Positions 16,340-25,249 of a stretch of 64,000 bases of DNA are shown in pieces. Below the pieces are notes generated by a model. It made no database searches. It was not told where the DNA came from and saw nothing but the letters and a program-made list of their open reading frames with translations. The position numbers were made by a program, and so were the translations under genes. The DNA is from JAGQYH01 sp041393015 (lineage in GTDB: Bacteria; Bacteroidota; Bacteroidia; Chitinophagales; JADIYW01), in the NCBI GenBank assembly GCA_041393015.1, contig JAWKKV010000003.1, positions 347,456 to 411,455 of the forward strand, written 5' to 3'. Position 1 is the stretch's first letter; each line of letters begins with the position of its first letter.

Positions 16340-17092
16340 CTAAGATATTTCTTTCTGACCATATTCCAATAACTGCTTAACTAAATGATGTATGGTCGTA
16401 CATGGATTCATTAGATGTGGGTTAATATTTTGTTTCAAAAAATATCTTTCTAATATTTCAGCTCTTTTTAAGGCAACTTTTATATTTTTAATCAATTGAG
16501 GTCTTACAATATATCTGAAATTATTATCACTTTTGAGAGAATCTTTATAAGAAAAATTAGGGTATTTCAGTGCTTTTTCTAAATCTTTAGTAGGGTTATT
16601 TAATTTTTTGAATATTTTGGTGAGTTCATCATAATAATACTTTCTAGATACTGGTTTTTCTAGTGAGTCTAAATCTATAAAATGCAATAAAACCCATAAT
16701 TCAAATGAATCATTACTCCATCCGATTTGGATGCCTTTATTTTGTGCAAGCTGAATTGAATTGTCAAAAGAAACATTTCCTTTAGCAACTTTAGCAGGTG
16801 TTTCTTCTATATCACGATCAAAAACGCACCATACGTATGTATCAATTTTATCTATTGTAGATTTTGGATCACTTGAATCTAATAATCCATTTTCATTACA
16901 GTGACATATTGCATTTACGATACTTTCAAGTTTGCTTTTTTGATCTTTGATTACATTTACTTTAATTTTTGAAGTTTCAAAATATTTAAAATAGATTGGC
17001 TCACTATTTTGATCCTCACAAAAAATAATAAAAGTTGCAAGTGTATCTGCATTTCTTTCTGAATTTGTTTTTATTTCCCAAGGTTTTTCCAT
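16340..17092 (-). CDS. RloB-family (Toprim-like) protein, partner of the upstream AAA ATPase
   Basis: The 250-residue product has the RloB layout: an N-terminal acidic motif FCEDQNSEPIYFKYF (Glu26), a DxD motif in VWCVFDRD (Asp92, Asp94) and the conserved SNDSFELWVLLHF segment (residues 126-138). Together these look like a Toprim metal site, as in AbiLii, PARIS AriB and the nuclease half of OLD proteins. It starts one base after the ATPase stop (TAGATG), so the two are a tight operon. The likely role is the effector nuclease of an anti-phage module; this rests on family knowledge, not on a test. Confidence 0.8.
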   Translation of the reverse strand: MEKPWEIKTNSERNADTLATFIIFCEDQNSEPIYFKYFETSKIKVNVIKDQKSKLESIVNAICHCNENGLLDSSDPKSTIDKIDTYVWCVFDRDIEETPAKVAKGNVSFDNSIQLAQNKGIQIGWSNDSFELWVLLHFIDLDSLEKPVSRKYYYDELTKIFKKLNNPTKDLEKALKYPNFSYKDSLKSDNNFRYIVRPQLIKNIKVALKRAEILERYFLKQNINPHLMNPCTTIHHLVKQLLEYGQKEIS

Positions 17093-18373
17093 CTATTCTT
17101 TTCCAGGAACATATTGATTTAAAATGGGAATTGCACCATAATAACCAGCAAGATATTGCTTTGCAAAATCTGCATCATTCCTTACTCCGCGAAGGTCTGC
17201 TAAAGAATATAATCTTGTTGCATTATTTTCGTTTTTTTCTGTAAAATAGAATTGATCTCTCCGCATAATAGAAGGTGACATTAAATTAGTATCATGGCTA
17301 CTAAACAATAGTTGAGAATTACTTTTGTTAACTTTTTTATCGTTAAAAATTTCTATAAGTTTTTTTAGTAAAGATGGATGAAAGTTACTATCAATTTCGT
17401 CTAAGACAACTAAAACTGGTTCTCCATAACCAAATATTCGCAATAAAAGCCCAGCTAAATCAAACAATTTTTTTGTTCCTTCAGATTCATTACTTGAAAG
17501 GTTAAGTTCAACTATTGATTGACTAGAATCATTGTTTTTATAATTCTTTTTAAATTTAATTTTATCTCTTGGAACTACTAAATTTTTCCTAGCCTCTTCT
17601 TCATCATCTAACTCAACGTCTTCGTAATGCAGATTAAAGGAAGCGAGTAAATTTAGAAATTCGTGCTTTACTTCAGGGTTTTCTAGATAATAAACTGATA
17701 TGAATCTAAAATCTTCAAGGTTATTATCTAAGCTTGTAACAAAAAGTCGCTGAACATGGTTTCGAATTTTTTTACAAACTCCTTTATTATCAAACGCAGC
17801 AGCATGTGTTAAATATAAAGTATGTTGATATGCTAGATTTGGGATCTTATCAGAATCTCTCAGTAAATTTTTTTCTATTCCCTTCGAATTTCTTCTGAAT
17901 AGTTCTCCATTATTTTTTTCTTTAATGCCATATAGCCATTCATTTGTAATAATCTCATTACTTTGATTATCTCTTATACCTCTTTTCTTAGCATTATTTT
18001 TCCTTACAGTTATTCCATATCTATATTTTTTGTTATCAATTATTAGGACAATTTGGAAAAAAGAATCACTTTCATCTGCATTTTCTTGAAATAAAAATGG
18101 CTGACAAAGTGATGAAAGTTTAGAATCTGAACTTGGTTCACGTTTGATTGTTCTAACAAAGAATTCAAAAGCTTTTAAAATATTACTTTTTCCACTTGCA
18201 TTAGCACCATATAAACCTATAGTTTTAAATAAATTTACACCTCCAACATCAACAATGTTTTCTGTATCTATATGCTTATTTTTTTCTGAGCTTTTTAGAC
18301 CAGTAGAAACAAAACTAATTGTTTGTACCTCTTTAATGGATCTGAAATTACCTACACTAAATTCGACTAGCAT
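17093..18373 (-). CDS. AAA family ATPase, RloA/AbiLi-like
   Basis: This 426-residue ATPase begins MLVEFSVGNFRSIKEVQTIS, the usual start of AAA_15/AAA_21 proteins. Walker A is GANASGKSN (residues 56-64), Walker B is VLVVLDEIDSNFHP near residue 318, followed by the sensor LLFSSHDTNLMS. It is the SMC-like/OLD-type ATPase that senses and controls the downstream RloB-family protein in split defence systems such as AbiL and PARIS. A perfect inverted repeat lies 22-46 bases before its start codon. The gene and its partner appear intact, beside a RAYT transposase. Confidence 0.85.
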   Translation of the reverse strand: MLVEFSVGNFRSIKEVQTISFVSTGLKSSEKNKHIDTENIVDVGGVNLFKTIGLYGANASGKSNILKAFEFFVRTIKREPSSDSKLSSLCQPFLFQENADESDSFFQIVLIIDNKKYRYGITVRKNNAKKRGIRDNQSNEIITNEWLYGIKEKNNGELFRRNSKGIEKNLLRDSDKIPNLAYQHTLYLTHAAAFDNKGVCKKIRNHVQRLFVTSLDNNLEDFRFISVYYLENPEVKHEFLNLLASFNLHYEDVELDDEEEARKNLVVPRDKIKFKKNYKNNDSSQSIVELNLSSNESEGTKKLFDLAGLLLRIFGYGEPVLVVLDEIDSNFHPSLLKKLIEIFNDKKVNKSNSQLLFSSHDTNLMSPSIMRRDQFYFTEKNENNATRLYSLADLRGVRNDADFAKQYLAGYYGAIPILNQYVPGKE

Positions 18374-18394
18374 TTTAAGAATTTCTATTTCATG

Positions 18395-18419
18395 TGCAAT
18401 ATACTCGATTCATATTGCA
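18395..18419 (-). promoter_or_regulatory. Perfect inverted repeat upstream of the AAA/RloB operon (possible operator)
   Basis: TGCAATAT (18395-18402) and ATATTGCA (18412-18419) are separated by 9 bases. The site is 22 bases upstream of the ATPase start, where a repressor or activator dimer could bind; no regulator gene is in the operon. Confidence 0.5.
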
Positions 18420-18562
18420 TTTAGCAAGTATTTTAAATCAAATTTGAATTTATTTTGCAAATTTGACTTAAAACTAACATTTGTTAAGATGTTTGTTATT
18501 TTATGGTTTCTTGTCATCGTCTTATTGATATTCAATGTACTAAGATAAATTAACTCTTAGTC

Positions 18563-20272
18563 CTAATTCAACTGACTCTTTACAAACTCACCTAAACTTT
18601 TGATATGTGCTTTGCTAAAATCAAATGGAATACCGGCGGTTTCGTACATTTCTGATAAGGGTTTGGTATAGCCCAATTTCAAAGCCTTTTTGTAGCTTTC
18701 AATCGTTGCTTTTGGATGGTCTTTAAAGTTTTTCCATAAACCGATGGCGCCCAATTGTGCTATGCCGTATTCAATGTAATAGAAAGGCACCATGAAAATA
18801 TGCAACTGCTTTTGCCACAAGTTTTCTTCGTAGGCTTCATAGTCGCTCCAGTCTACTACATTAGAACTAAATCTTTTATGCAGCTCCAACCATTTGGCAT
18901 TTCTTTCTTCGTGCGTGTGATTTGGATTGGTATACAACCAATGTTGGAATTTATCGACCAAGGCAATCCAAGGCAATTTGATAATTACATCTTCCAAAAA
19001 GTTATAAATGGCATTGTGTCTGTCTTCTTCCGATTGGAAAAAAGTATCGTATTGATCCAACGCAAACATTTCCATCGACATTGACGCCAACTCTGCTGCT
19101 TCTGAGGTTAAGTGCTTATCGAAGTCGTATTCCAAATCATTCATTAAAAAAGAATGTACGGCGTGGCCGCCTTCGTGGATCATGGTTCGAATATCTTGTG
19201 CAGTATTGGCACTATTCATAAAAATAAACGGCACACCAATTTCTGCTAACGGACAGTTGTAGCCGCCCGGTGCTTTGCCTTTTCTAGAATCCAAATCCAA
19301 GTGATTCATATTCTTCATAATGCTTAAGCACTCTGCAAAATAAGGGTCAATTTCATTTAAGCAAGTAATCGTTTTATCGACTAAATCGTCAGTGCCATCA
19401 AATGGAACCGGTACTTCTTTATCGCCTAAATTAATGCTGGTGTCGTAAGGTTTTAGTGTTTTTACGCCCAAAACATTTTTACGATGTTGATACAATTCAT
19501 CCAAAATAGGAATCAACGTTTCTTCTACTGAATCGTGGAATTGCTCGCATTCTTTAACGCCATAATCAAATCGACCCATGGCTTGTAATTTGTAATCTCT
19601 ATAATTCTCAAAGCCTGCATTTAAAGCCACTTGATGTCTTTTTGCTAGCAACTCATCAAATAACTCGTGTAAGGCAGTTTGGTCTTCTAATCGTCGTTCG
19701 TTCGATTTATGAAAAATGGTTTCTCTAAGCTCTCTGTCTTTACTTTCAAACAAAGCTCCTGCTTGTTGCATGGTTAATTCTTTGTCGTCGTGTTCGATGG
19801 TCATTTTGCCGGCAATGCTGTAATATTTATTGGCCGTTTGCTGAATTTCTACTTGCAGTGGAATGTTTTCTTCTCGAAACAGGGAAATATCATTTTCTTT
19901 ATTCCTTTTATAGATTAGAAATCGATCGTTATCTAAAGCATCTTTAAAACGAGAATGACTGAATTTTTTGTCTAATTGATTAGAAGCTGTCATTCTCGAC
20001 GGCTCAATATTTTTAACAAAATAATTGTAGTGTTCCTCAAACTCCGAATTTGTGGTGTCTCTGGTTTTGTTGATGTGCCGCCAGCAATAGTCTTCCGAAA
20101 CAACGGCATCCAATTCCGAACGATCTTTCAACCATTGAAGCAAATCTTCAACAGATTCAATCGGTCGTGCTAATAATTGATCGTAGTAGGGCGCCAATTC
20201 TTCCCAAGTAGCCACTTTAAAGGATTCGGGTAAAAATGTTCTTGGTTTTCTTTCAATTATTTTGTCTGTCAT
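18563..20272 (-). CDS. M3 family oligoendopeptidase (PepF/thimet-type)
   Basis: The 569-residue cytosolic enzyme has the zinc motif in MIHEGGHAVHSFLM (HExxH near residue 365), and a downstream glutamate in the TSEAAELASMSMEMFALDQY region as the third ligand. Length and motif fit M3 family peptidases that degrade short peptides. It starts with ATG at 20272 and is separated from the DUF5606 gene by 160 bases of intergenic repeat. It is transcribed alone. Confidence 0.9.
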   Translation of the reverse strand: MTDKIIERKPRTFLPESFKVATWEELAPYYDQLLARPIESVEDLLQWLKDRSELDAVVSEDYCWRHINKTRDTTNSEFEEHYNYFVKNIEPSRMTASNQLDKKFSHSRFKDALDNDRFLIYKRNKENDISLFREENIPLQVEIQQTANKYYSIAGKMTIEHDDKELTMQQAGALFESKDRELRETIFHKSNERRLEDQTALHELFDELLAKRHQVALNAGFENYRDYKLQAMGRFDYGVKECEQFHDSVEETLIPILDELYQHRKNVLGVKTLKPYDTSINLGDKEVPVPFDGTDDLVDKTITCLNEIDPYFAECLSIMKNMNHLDLDSRKGKAPGGYNCPLAEIGVPFIFMNSANTAQDIRTMIHEGGHAVHSFLMNDLEYDFDKHLTSEAAELASMSMEMFALDQYDTFFQSEEDRHNAIYNFLEDVIIKLPWIALVDKFQHWLYTNPNHTHEERNAKWLELHKRFSSNVVDWSDYEAYEENLWQKQLHIFMVPFYYIEYGIAQLGAIGLWKNFKDHPKATIESYKKALKLGYTKPLSEMYETAGIPFDFSKAHIKSLGEFVKSQLN

Positions 20273-20317
20273 GCTATGATTTTGATTAGATGTTTTGCAC
20301 TACTGGGAAATCTTTAT

Positions 20318-20388
20318 GAGATACTTCGCTCACGCTCAGTATGACAATAACAGAAAAACGTCATTCAGAGGCGAAGCCGAAGAATCTC
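20318..20388. repeat. Inverted pair of intergenic repeat family A
   Basis: The left arm starts GAGATACTTCGCTCACGCTC and ends ATGAC; the right arm read on the other strand starts GAGATTCTTCGGCTTCGCCT and ends ATGAC. The 14-base spacer makes a long imperfect hairpin between two co-directional minus-strand genes. Confidence 0.65.
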
Positions 20389-20432
20389 ATTAATAGAATA
20401 GGTAACTTAATAAGTTAGTTCAAAATTTAACC

Positions 20433-20891
20433 TTATTCGTTTTCGTCAGTTGCTTCTTCCGTTGAAGTTTCTTCACTTTTGTCTTCTTCTTTCTTTGCTG
20501 CCGGATCAGTGATTACATCGCCTTGCGCATCTAAAATAGCATACCATTTAATCAACTTTTTGATATCGCTAATAAATACTTGATCTCTATCGTAGTTCGG
20601 CAATACTTTTTCCATGTATGCTTTTAACTCATCCGCGTTAGACTTTGGATCAACCGGTGGATGTTCTGCTGCATTTTGTTTCATACTCCAAAGCACATTG
20701 GCTAAGGGTTCACTATCGTTATCGGTATAAATGGCAATGTTTTCTAAAGGTGTGAACATATGTATCTTGTTCGACATAAATTTTTTGCCACTACCATCAA
20801 ATTCTGATACAATCAATCCATCAGGTCGTTGTTTAACGATTACTTTTAAACCGCCCACACCGGCTATACTAACTATTTCTTTTAACTCCAT
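20433..20891 (-). CDS. DUF5606 family protein
   Basis: The 152-residue protein starts MELKEIVSIAGVGGLKVIVK and continues QRPDGLIVSEFDGSGKKFMS, FTPLENIAIYTD and then a helical part, the pattern of the Bacteroidota DUF5606 family. The last 25 residues are very acidic and low-complexity (KKEEDKSEETSTEEATDENE). It is divergent from uvrB, and a -7 box at 20913-20920 is just upstream. Function unknown. Confidence 0.78.
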   Translation of the reverse strand: MELKEIVSIAGVGGLKVIVKQRPDGLIVSEFDGSGKKFMSNKIHMFTPLENIAIYTDNDSEPLANVLWSMKQNAAEHPPVDPKSNADELKAYMEKVLPNYDRDQVFISDIKKLIKWYAILDAQGDVITDPAAKKEEDKSEETSTEEATDENE

Positions 20892-20912
20892 GTTGTAATT
20901 TTATAATTAGGG

Positions 20913-20920
20913 CAAATGTA
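20913..20920 (-). promoter_or_regulatory. -7 promoter box (TACATTTG) of the DUF5606 gene
   Basis: On the minus strand TACATTTG lies 21 bases before the start codon, matching TAnnTTTG. The -33 box is not clear. The leader would be about 15 bases. Confidence 0.5.
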
Positions 20921-20975
20921 GTAAGTTTATCCATGCTCAGCGAATTCGAACTTTAATTTTAGGAACTTAATAACA

Positions 20976-23012
20976 ATGGATTTTCAATTACAATCAAATT
21001 TTAAACCAACAGGCGATCAACCGGAAGCTATTCGCCAATTGATTAAAGGCTTAAATGAAGGGGAAGGCTATCAGACTTTATTGGGGGTCACCGGCTCGGG
21101 CAAAACGTTTACCATTGCCAATGTCATTCAACAAGTGCAGCGACCGACGTTGATCTTAAGCCATAATAAAACCTTGGTTGCGCAGCTGTATGGCGAGTTT
21201 AAGCAGTTTTTTCCGAATAATGCCGTAGAGTATTTTGTTTCTTATTACGATTACTATCAACCGGAAGCATATGTGTCGGTTACGGATACTTACATTGAAA
21301 AGGATTTATCCATCAATGAAGAGGTGGAGAAATTAAGGTTGAGCACGACGTCTGCTTTATTGTCGGGCCGAAGAGATGTGATTGTTTTGGCGTCGGTATC
21401 TTGTATTTATGGTTTGGGAAACCCTGCCGCTTTTAAGGATAGAATCATCCGTTTAACAAAAGGGCAGCAATTGAGTAGAAACACGTTTTTATTTCAATTG
21501 GTTGACAATTTATATGTGAGAACAGCCGCTGTTTTTGACAGAGGAAATTTTAGAGTGCAAGGCGACGTGGTGGACATTTTTCTGCCGTATGCTGATCATG
21601 CTTATCGGATTTCTTTTTGGGGCGATGATATTGAGGAAATGGAATCATTCAATCCGGCCACCGGAAAGCGAATTGAAAGTTTAGATCATTTAGCGATTTT
21701 TCCGGCGAATATTTATGTGGCTCCAAAAGATAAATTGCCGACTATTATTAATGAAATTCAAGACGAGTTAAAATTACAAACCGAATATTTTTTAGATACC
21801 GGTAAAATTGTAGAAGCGAAGCGATTAGAGGAACGCGTGAATTTTGATATTGAAATGATGCGGGAATTGGGCTATTGTTCGGGGATTGAGAATTATTCTA
21901 GATTTTTCGATAGGCGAAATCCGGGCGAACGGCCATTCTGTTTGTTGGATTATTTCCCGGATGATTATTTAATGGTGATTGATGAAAGTCACGTGTCCAT
22001 TCCGCAAATAGGAGGCATGTCGGGCGGCGATAGAGCCAGAAAGCAAAGTTTGGTAGAATATGGATTTAGATTAGCATCGGCGATGGATAACCGGCCATTG
22101 AATTTTGCAGAGTTTGAATCGTTGGCGCCACAAACCATTTATGTAAGTGCTACGCCGGGCGATTATGAATTGGAACAAACCGGCGGTGTGTTTATTGAGC
22201 AAGTGGTTCGGCCAACAGGATTGTTGGATCCACCGATTGAAGTGCGACCGACCAACAACCAAATTGATGATTTATTGGAAGAAATTCATAAGCGAATTGA
22301 AGCCGATGAACGCGTTTTGGTCACGACATTAACCAAAAGAATGTCGGAGGAATTGACTAAGTTTTTATTGAGAGCAAGTATAAAATGTAGATACATTCAT
22401 TCGGAGATTGAAACGCTGGAAAGGGTAGAAATTATTCAAAGTCTGCGATTAGGTGAAATTGATGTGTTGGTGGGCGTGAACTTATTGAGAGAAGGATTGG
22501 ATTTACCGGAAGTATCGTTGGTAGCGATTTTGGATGCAGATAAGGAAGGCTTTTTGAGAAATGAGCGGTCATTAACACAAACGGCAGGACGAGCGGCGAG
22601 AAACTCCAATGGTTTAGTGATTATGTATGGCGATAAAATTACCATGAGTATGCAGCGTACCATTGATGAAACCACGAGAAGAAGGGAAAAACAAATTGCC
22701 TACAATATCGAACACAATATTACACCAACGACCATTTTAAAGAGTAAGGAAGAGATCATCAGTAGAGCGTCTGTGTTGGATATGAAAATTGAAAAGGAGA
22801 AGAAAGAAAGAAAATACAAGCAAGAAGAAGTATTGAGAAAAGTAGCGGAAGAAGATGTAGAATACTTGACGAAGAAAAAGCTTCAAATGTTGATTGATAG
22901 TACCAAAAAGAAAATGCTCAAAGCTGCCAAGGAAACAGACTTTATGGAAGCGGCACGCTTAAGGGACGAAATGTACACGCTGGAGAAAAAGATGCGAGAG
23001 AATTTTGGGTAA
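20976..23012 (+). CDS. uvrB: UvrABC excinuclease subunit B
   Basis: The 678-residue protein carries all UvrB landmarks: Walker A GVTGSGKTFT near residues 38-47, the beta-hairpin region YYDYYQPEAYVSVTDTYIEK near 90-109, the DESHVSIPQIGGM helicase motif near 335, the C-terminal helicase motifs (INLLREGLDLPEVSLVAILD-like, near 500) and a terminal UVR domain (FMEAARLRDEMYTLEKKM). It loads damaged DNA from UvrA and recruits UvrC in nucleotide excision repair. The start at 20976 is the family N-terminus. No other uvr gene is adjacent. Confidence 0.97.
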   Translation: MDFQLQSNFKPTGDQPEAIRQLIKGLNEGEGYQTLLGVTGSGKTFTIANVIQQVQRPTLILSHNKTLVAQLYGEFKQFFPNNAVEYFVSYYDYYQPEAYVSVTDTYIEKDLSINEEVEKLRLSTTSALLSGRRDVIVLASVSCIYGLGNPAAFKDRIIRLTKGQQLSRNTFLFQLVDNLYVRTAAVFDRGNFRVQGDVVDIFLPYADHAYRISFWGDDIEEMESFNPATGKRIESLDHLAIFPANIYVAPKDKLPTIINEIQDELKLQTEYFLDTGKIVEAKRLEERVNFDIEMMRELGYCSGIENYSRFFDRRNPGERPFCLLDYFPDDYLMVIDESHVSIPQIGGMSGGDRARKQSLVEYGFRLASAMDNRPLNFAEFESLAPQTIYVSATPGDYELEQTGGVFIEQVVRPTGLLDPPIEVRPTNNQIDDLLEEIHKRIEADERVLVTTLTKRMSEELTKFLLRASIKCRYIHSEIETLERVEIIQSLRLGEIDVLVGVNLLREGLDLPEVSLVAILDADKEGFLRNERSLTQTAGRAARNSNGLVIMYGDKITMSMQRTIDETTRRREKQIAYNIEHNITPTTILKSKEEIISRASVLDMKIEKEKKERKYKQEEVLRKVAEEDVEYLTKKKLQMLIDSTKKKMLKAAKETDFMEAARLRDEMYTLEKKMRENFG

Positions 23013-23106
23013 ATTGTGGATGTTCGGACTTTTGAATGTTCGGTTTTTCGGTGGTTTTGTTTATTATTCCCTATCCATATGGCTGTGTCTACGGACCAAT
23101 AATTTT

Positions 23107-23156
23107 GTAGCAAAAGCTACTTTCTTAACGTGTCCGTAGCTGAAAGCATACGGACA
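23107..23156. repeat. Two adjacent hairpins in the gap after uvrB
   Basis: GTAGC-AAAA-GCTAC (23107-23120) is followed by TGTCCGTA (23131-23138) pairing with TACGGACA (23149-23156). A partial copy of the second arm (TGTCTACGGA) lies near 23087. Neither has a T-run typical of a terminator. Confidence 0.55.
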
Positions 23157-23249
23157 GGCCGCTGCCGGAAGGAGAGTAAGCAGCTTTATTTGATTTTAAG
23201 GTGTAATCGGCTAAATATTTCGTTTATAAAACCTGATAGAATGGAGGAG

Positions 23250-23657
23250 TCATGAAATAAATTTTGAAGGTCTTGTTTTATCGATCAACAAGCTAAGTAG
23301 AAGTAAAATAAAGGCAACGCCAAATCCTATAAAGCCTATATTAATATCTAGAATTGTTTTTTCGGATCCATCTAAATATTTCATTGAGCCGCCATAAAAG
23401 TCTTTTAAATAAAAGGCCGCTAGAAAGCCTCCGGTGACCAATAAGCTCAAAACTAGACTTACCATCAATTCTTTTTTGTACCAAACCAGCCACAGGCATA
23501 GCATTCCAATACTTGAATTGGTGATGAGTTGCCAAACTTCATGAATTCGTACGTGTGGTGTCCAGTCTGGGTTAAATACATGGGTGTCATTGATTTCCAA
23601 AAAAGGAACCGCCACTGCAAATAGCAGCACACTAAATGTTATGGTAAATTTTCGCAT
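23250..23657 (-). CDS. Small integral membrane protein, possibly DUF6640-like
   Basis: The 135-residue product has four hydrophobic segments and an early motif INDTHVFNPDWTPHVRIHEV (near residues 22-41) with conserved-looking His, Asn-Pro-Asp-Trp and His-Glu-Val residues in the first loop. That motif recalls the DUF6640 family, but I am unsure. It is the last gene of the minus-strand run from 27111, 12 bases after a 57-residue gene. Function unknown. Confidence 0.6.
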   Translation of the reverse strand: MRKFTITFSVLLFAVAVPFLEINDTHVFNPDWTPHVRIHEVWQLITNSSIGMLCLWLVWYKKELMVSLVLSLLVTGGFLAAFYLKDFYGGSMKYLDGSEKTILDINIGFIGFGVAFILLLLSLLIDKTRPSKFIS

Positions 23658-23668
23658 TTGTTTGATTT

Positions 23669-23842
23669 TTAATTTTTTTTGACATTACTTAATTCATTGC
23701 AATAAGTGGCCAGGCTCAATTGATGAATGTCTTCTTCATTAACCCGGAGTTTTTTAACCTTAGGATTATTCATAAACCGATAAGCAAGTTGAGTCACTAG
23801 TTTGGGTGAGAAAAACTGCAGTATTTGTATAACAACTTTCAT
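23669..23842 (-). CDS. 57-residue protein coupled to the GNAT gene
   Basis: The start codon overlaps the GNAT stop in an ATGA arrangement (23839-23842), which argues for coupled translation. The product begins MKVVIQILQFFSPKLVTQLA, continues YRFMNNPKVKKLR and ends in a polar stretch. The opening (SPKL..QLAYRFMNNPKVKKLR) resembles the N-terminal helix that precedes the core in some alpha/beta-hydrolases, so it may be a truncated remnant or an independent small protein. Confidence 0.5.
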   Translation of the reverse strand: MKVVIQILQFFSPKLVTQLAYRFMNNPKVKKLRVNEEDIHQLSLATYCNELSNVKKN

Positions 23843-24300
23843 CGTGTTGATTTGAGATGTAATTTCATTCCTTCATGGGAATTAGTAAATCCTAATGATT
23901 GATAAAAATGAATGGCTTTGGGTCTTTTTTTATCAGAAGTAAGTTGAAGTACATGAGCGTTCCGATCTTTAGCCTGTTTGATAGCCCATTCAAACATTTG
24001 CGTTCCCAATCCTTTGCCTCTAAAGTCTTTATGAATCCGAACCGCTTCTATTTGCGCACGAATGCCGCCTTGATAGGTAAGGTATTGAATGAAAGACAAT
24101 TGAAAAGTGCCGATAATTTTGCCATCATTTTCTACCACCATTAAGGCTTGGTTGGGATCGGAATTGATGTTTTTAAAAGCGTTGATGTAAGAAACGGGTA
24201 ATGGTTCTTGAAAGTCTTCCCGTTTTTTGCCTATTGGATCATCGGCAAGCATTTTCACAATGTATGGGATGTCTTCCATTTTGGCTTTTCTTATTTTCAT
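23839..24300 (-). CDS. GNAT family N-acetyltransferase
   Basis: I choose the ATG at 24300 (MKIRKAKMEDIPYIVKMLAD), the usual GNAT start; the open frame extends 20 codons upstream without support. The 153-residue protein shows acetyl-CoA binding motif A, VRIHKDFRGKGLGTQMFEWA (near residues 89-108), and motif B ending FYQSLGFTN near 132-140. The substrate is unknown; the sequence is close to many small-molecule or antibiotic-type acetyltransferases. It is translationally coupled to the small gene 23669-23842. Confidence 0.85.
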   Translation of the reverse strand: MKIRKAKMEDIPYIVKMLADDPIGKKREDFQEPLPVSYINAFKNINSDPNQALMVVENDGKIIGTFQLSFIQYLTYQGGIRAQIEAVRIHKDFRGKGLGTQMFEWAIKQAKDRNAHVLQLTSDKKRPKAIHFYQSLGFTNSHEGMKLHLKSTR

Positions 24301-24385
24301 GATATTCTTTTTGGTTGCTTTAGAAGAATTATGAGATGCTTCCAAAATAGCTGAAAGCACCTCATGGGGTTAATGATTATAGAAA

Positions 24386-25228
24386 CTAAACATCTGCTGT
24401 TGTAGCAGCGTTCCAAACGCCACTCGCAGCGGTTTCTTGCGCATATTCCGAAAAGTCTTTGGCTTTTCTTCCCAGCACTTTTTCTACATCATTGGTCACC
24501 AGATCATTCCCTTCTGCTACCATTACTTCTCCAAAAAGATAGTTGATTAACCATATGTAATCTTCCGACATACCAAAAGATGCTAGCATCTTTGAATAAG
24601 CACTTAAAGTAATAGGCGTAAAATCTATTGGTCTTCCTATGGCATTCGCAATTTCATTCACTGCTTCAGGGAGGGTCATGGTTCTTGGTCCGGTTAAATT
24701 GTAAATGGCACCGTTATGTTGTTCTTTCAATAATGCTTCTACTACAACATCGGCAATATCATCTGTATCAACGAAAGGCACTTTCGCTTTGGCTTGAGGC
24801 AAGGCTACATGTCCGGCTAGAACGGGATCTAAAAAAAAGCTTTCACTGAAATTTTGATTGAACCAACTGGCTCGAACGATAGTATAATCTATTCCGGAGT
24901 TAATAACTACTTGCTCACAAAGTTCTGCTATTTTTTCGCCTTTTCCTGAGAGCAATACCATCTTTTTAATTCCGCTTTTACGAGCTAGTTTAGTTAATAC
25001 TTCTATGGCTTCCAAAGCACCGGGAACGGCTAAATCAGGTTGATGAGTGATGTACATTTTGTCCATACCTTCTAAAGCTTTTTCCCAAGTGGTTTCATCT
25101 TCCCAATCAAACGCCGGTTGATATTGTCGAGAGCCAATTCTTACGGTTTGTCCTAATTCCTGTAGCTTTTGGGCTACTTTACGGCCTGTTTTTCCAGTGC
25201 CGCCAATAACTAAAATTTTACTTTTCAT
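24386..25228 (-). CDS. NmrA-like NAD(P)-binding protein (atypical SDR)
   Basis: The 280-residue protein begins with the dinucleotide motif GGTGKTGRKVAQKL (residues 8-21) and has the HQPDLAVPGALEAIEVLTKLARKSGIKKMV pattern and the YTIVRASWFNQNFSE segment (near residues 115-129) of NmrA/QOR2-type proteins. These sense redox state or reduce quinones. It lies 21 bases downstream of the DUF1772 gene and beyond an AraC regulator; such trios are common, so a stress-linked redox function is likely. Confidence 0.85.
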   Translation of the reverse strand: MKSKILVIGGTGKTGRKVAQKLQELGQTVRIGSRQYQPAFDWEDETTWEKALEGMDKMYITHQPDLAVPGALEAIEVLTKLARKSGIKKMVLLSGKGEKIAELCEQVVINSGIDYTIVRASWFNQNFSESFFLDPVLAGHVALPQAKAKVPFVDTDDIADVVVEALLKEQHNGAIYNLTGPRTMTLPEAVNEIANAIGRPIDFTPITLSAYSKMLASFGMSEDYIWLINYLFGEVMVAEGNDLVTNDVEKVLGRKAKDFSEYAQETAASGVWNAATTADV

Positions 25229-25249
25229 TTTTTAAAGTTTTTAGGTGAA

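Noticed and set aside
18144..18548. 134-codon plus-strand frame over the 5' end of the ATPase gene
   Set aside because: It lies opposite the clear ATPase frame with its Walker A motif; the extra length is a shadow plus AT-rich upstream DNA.
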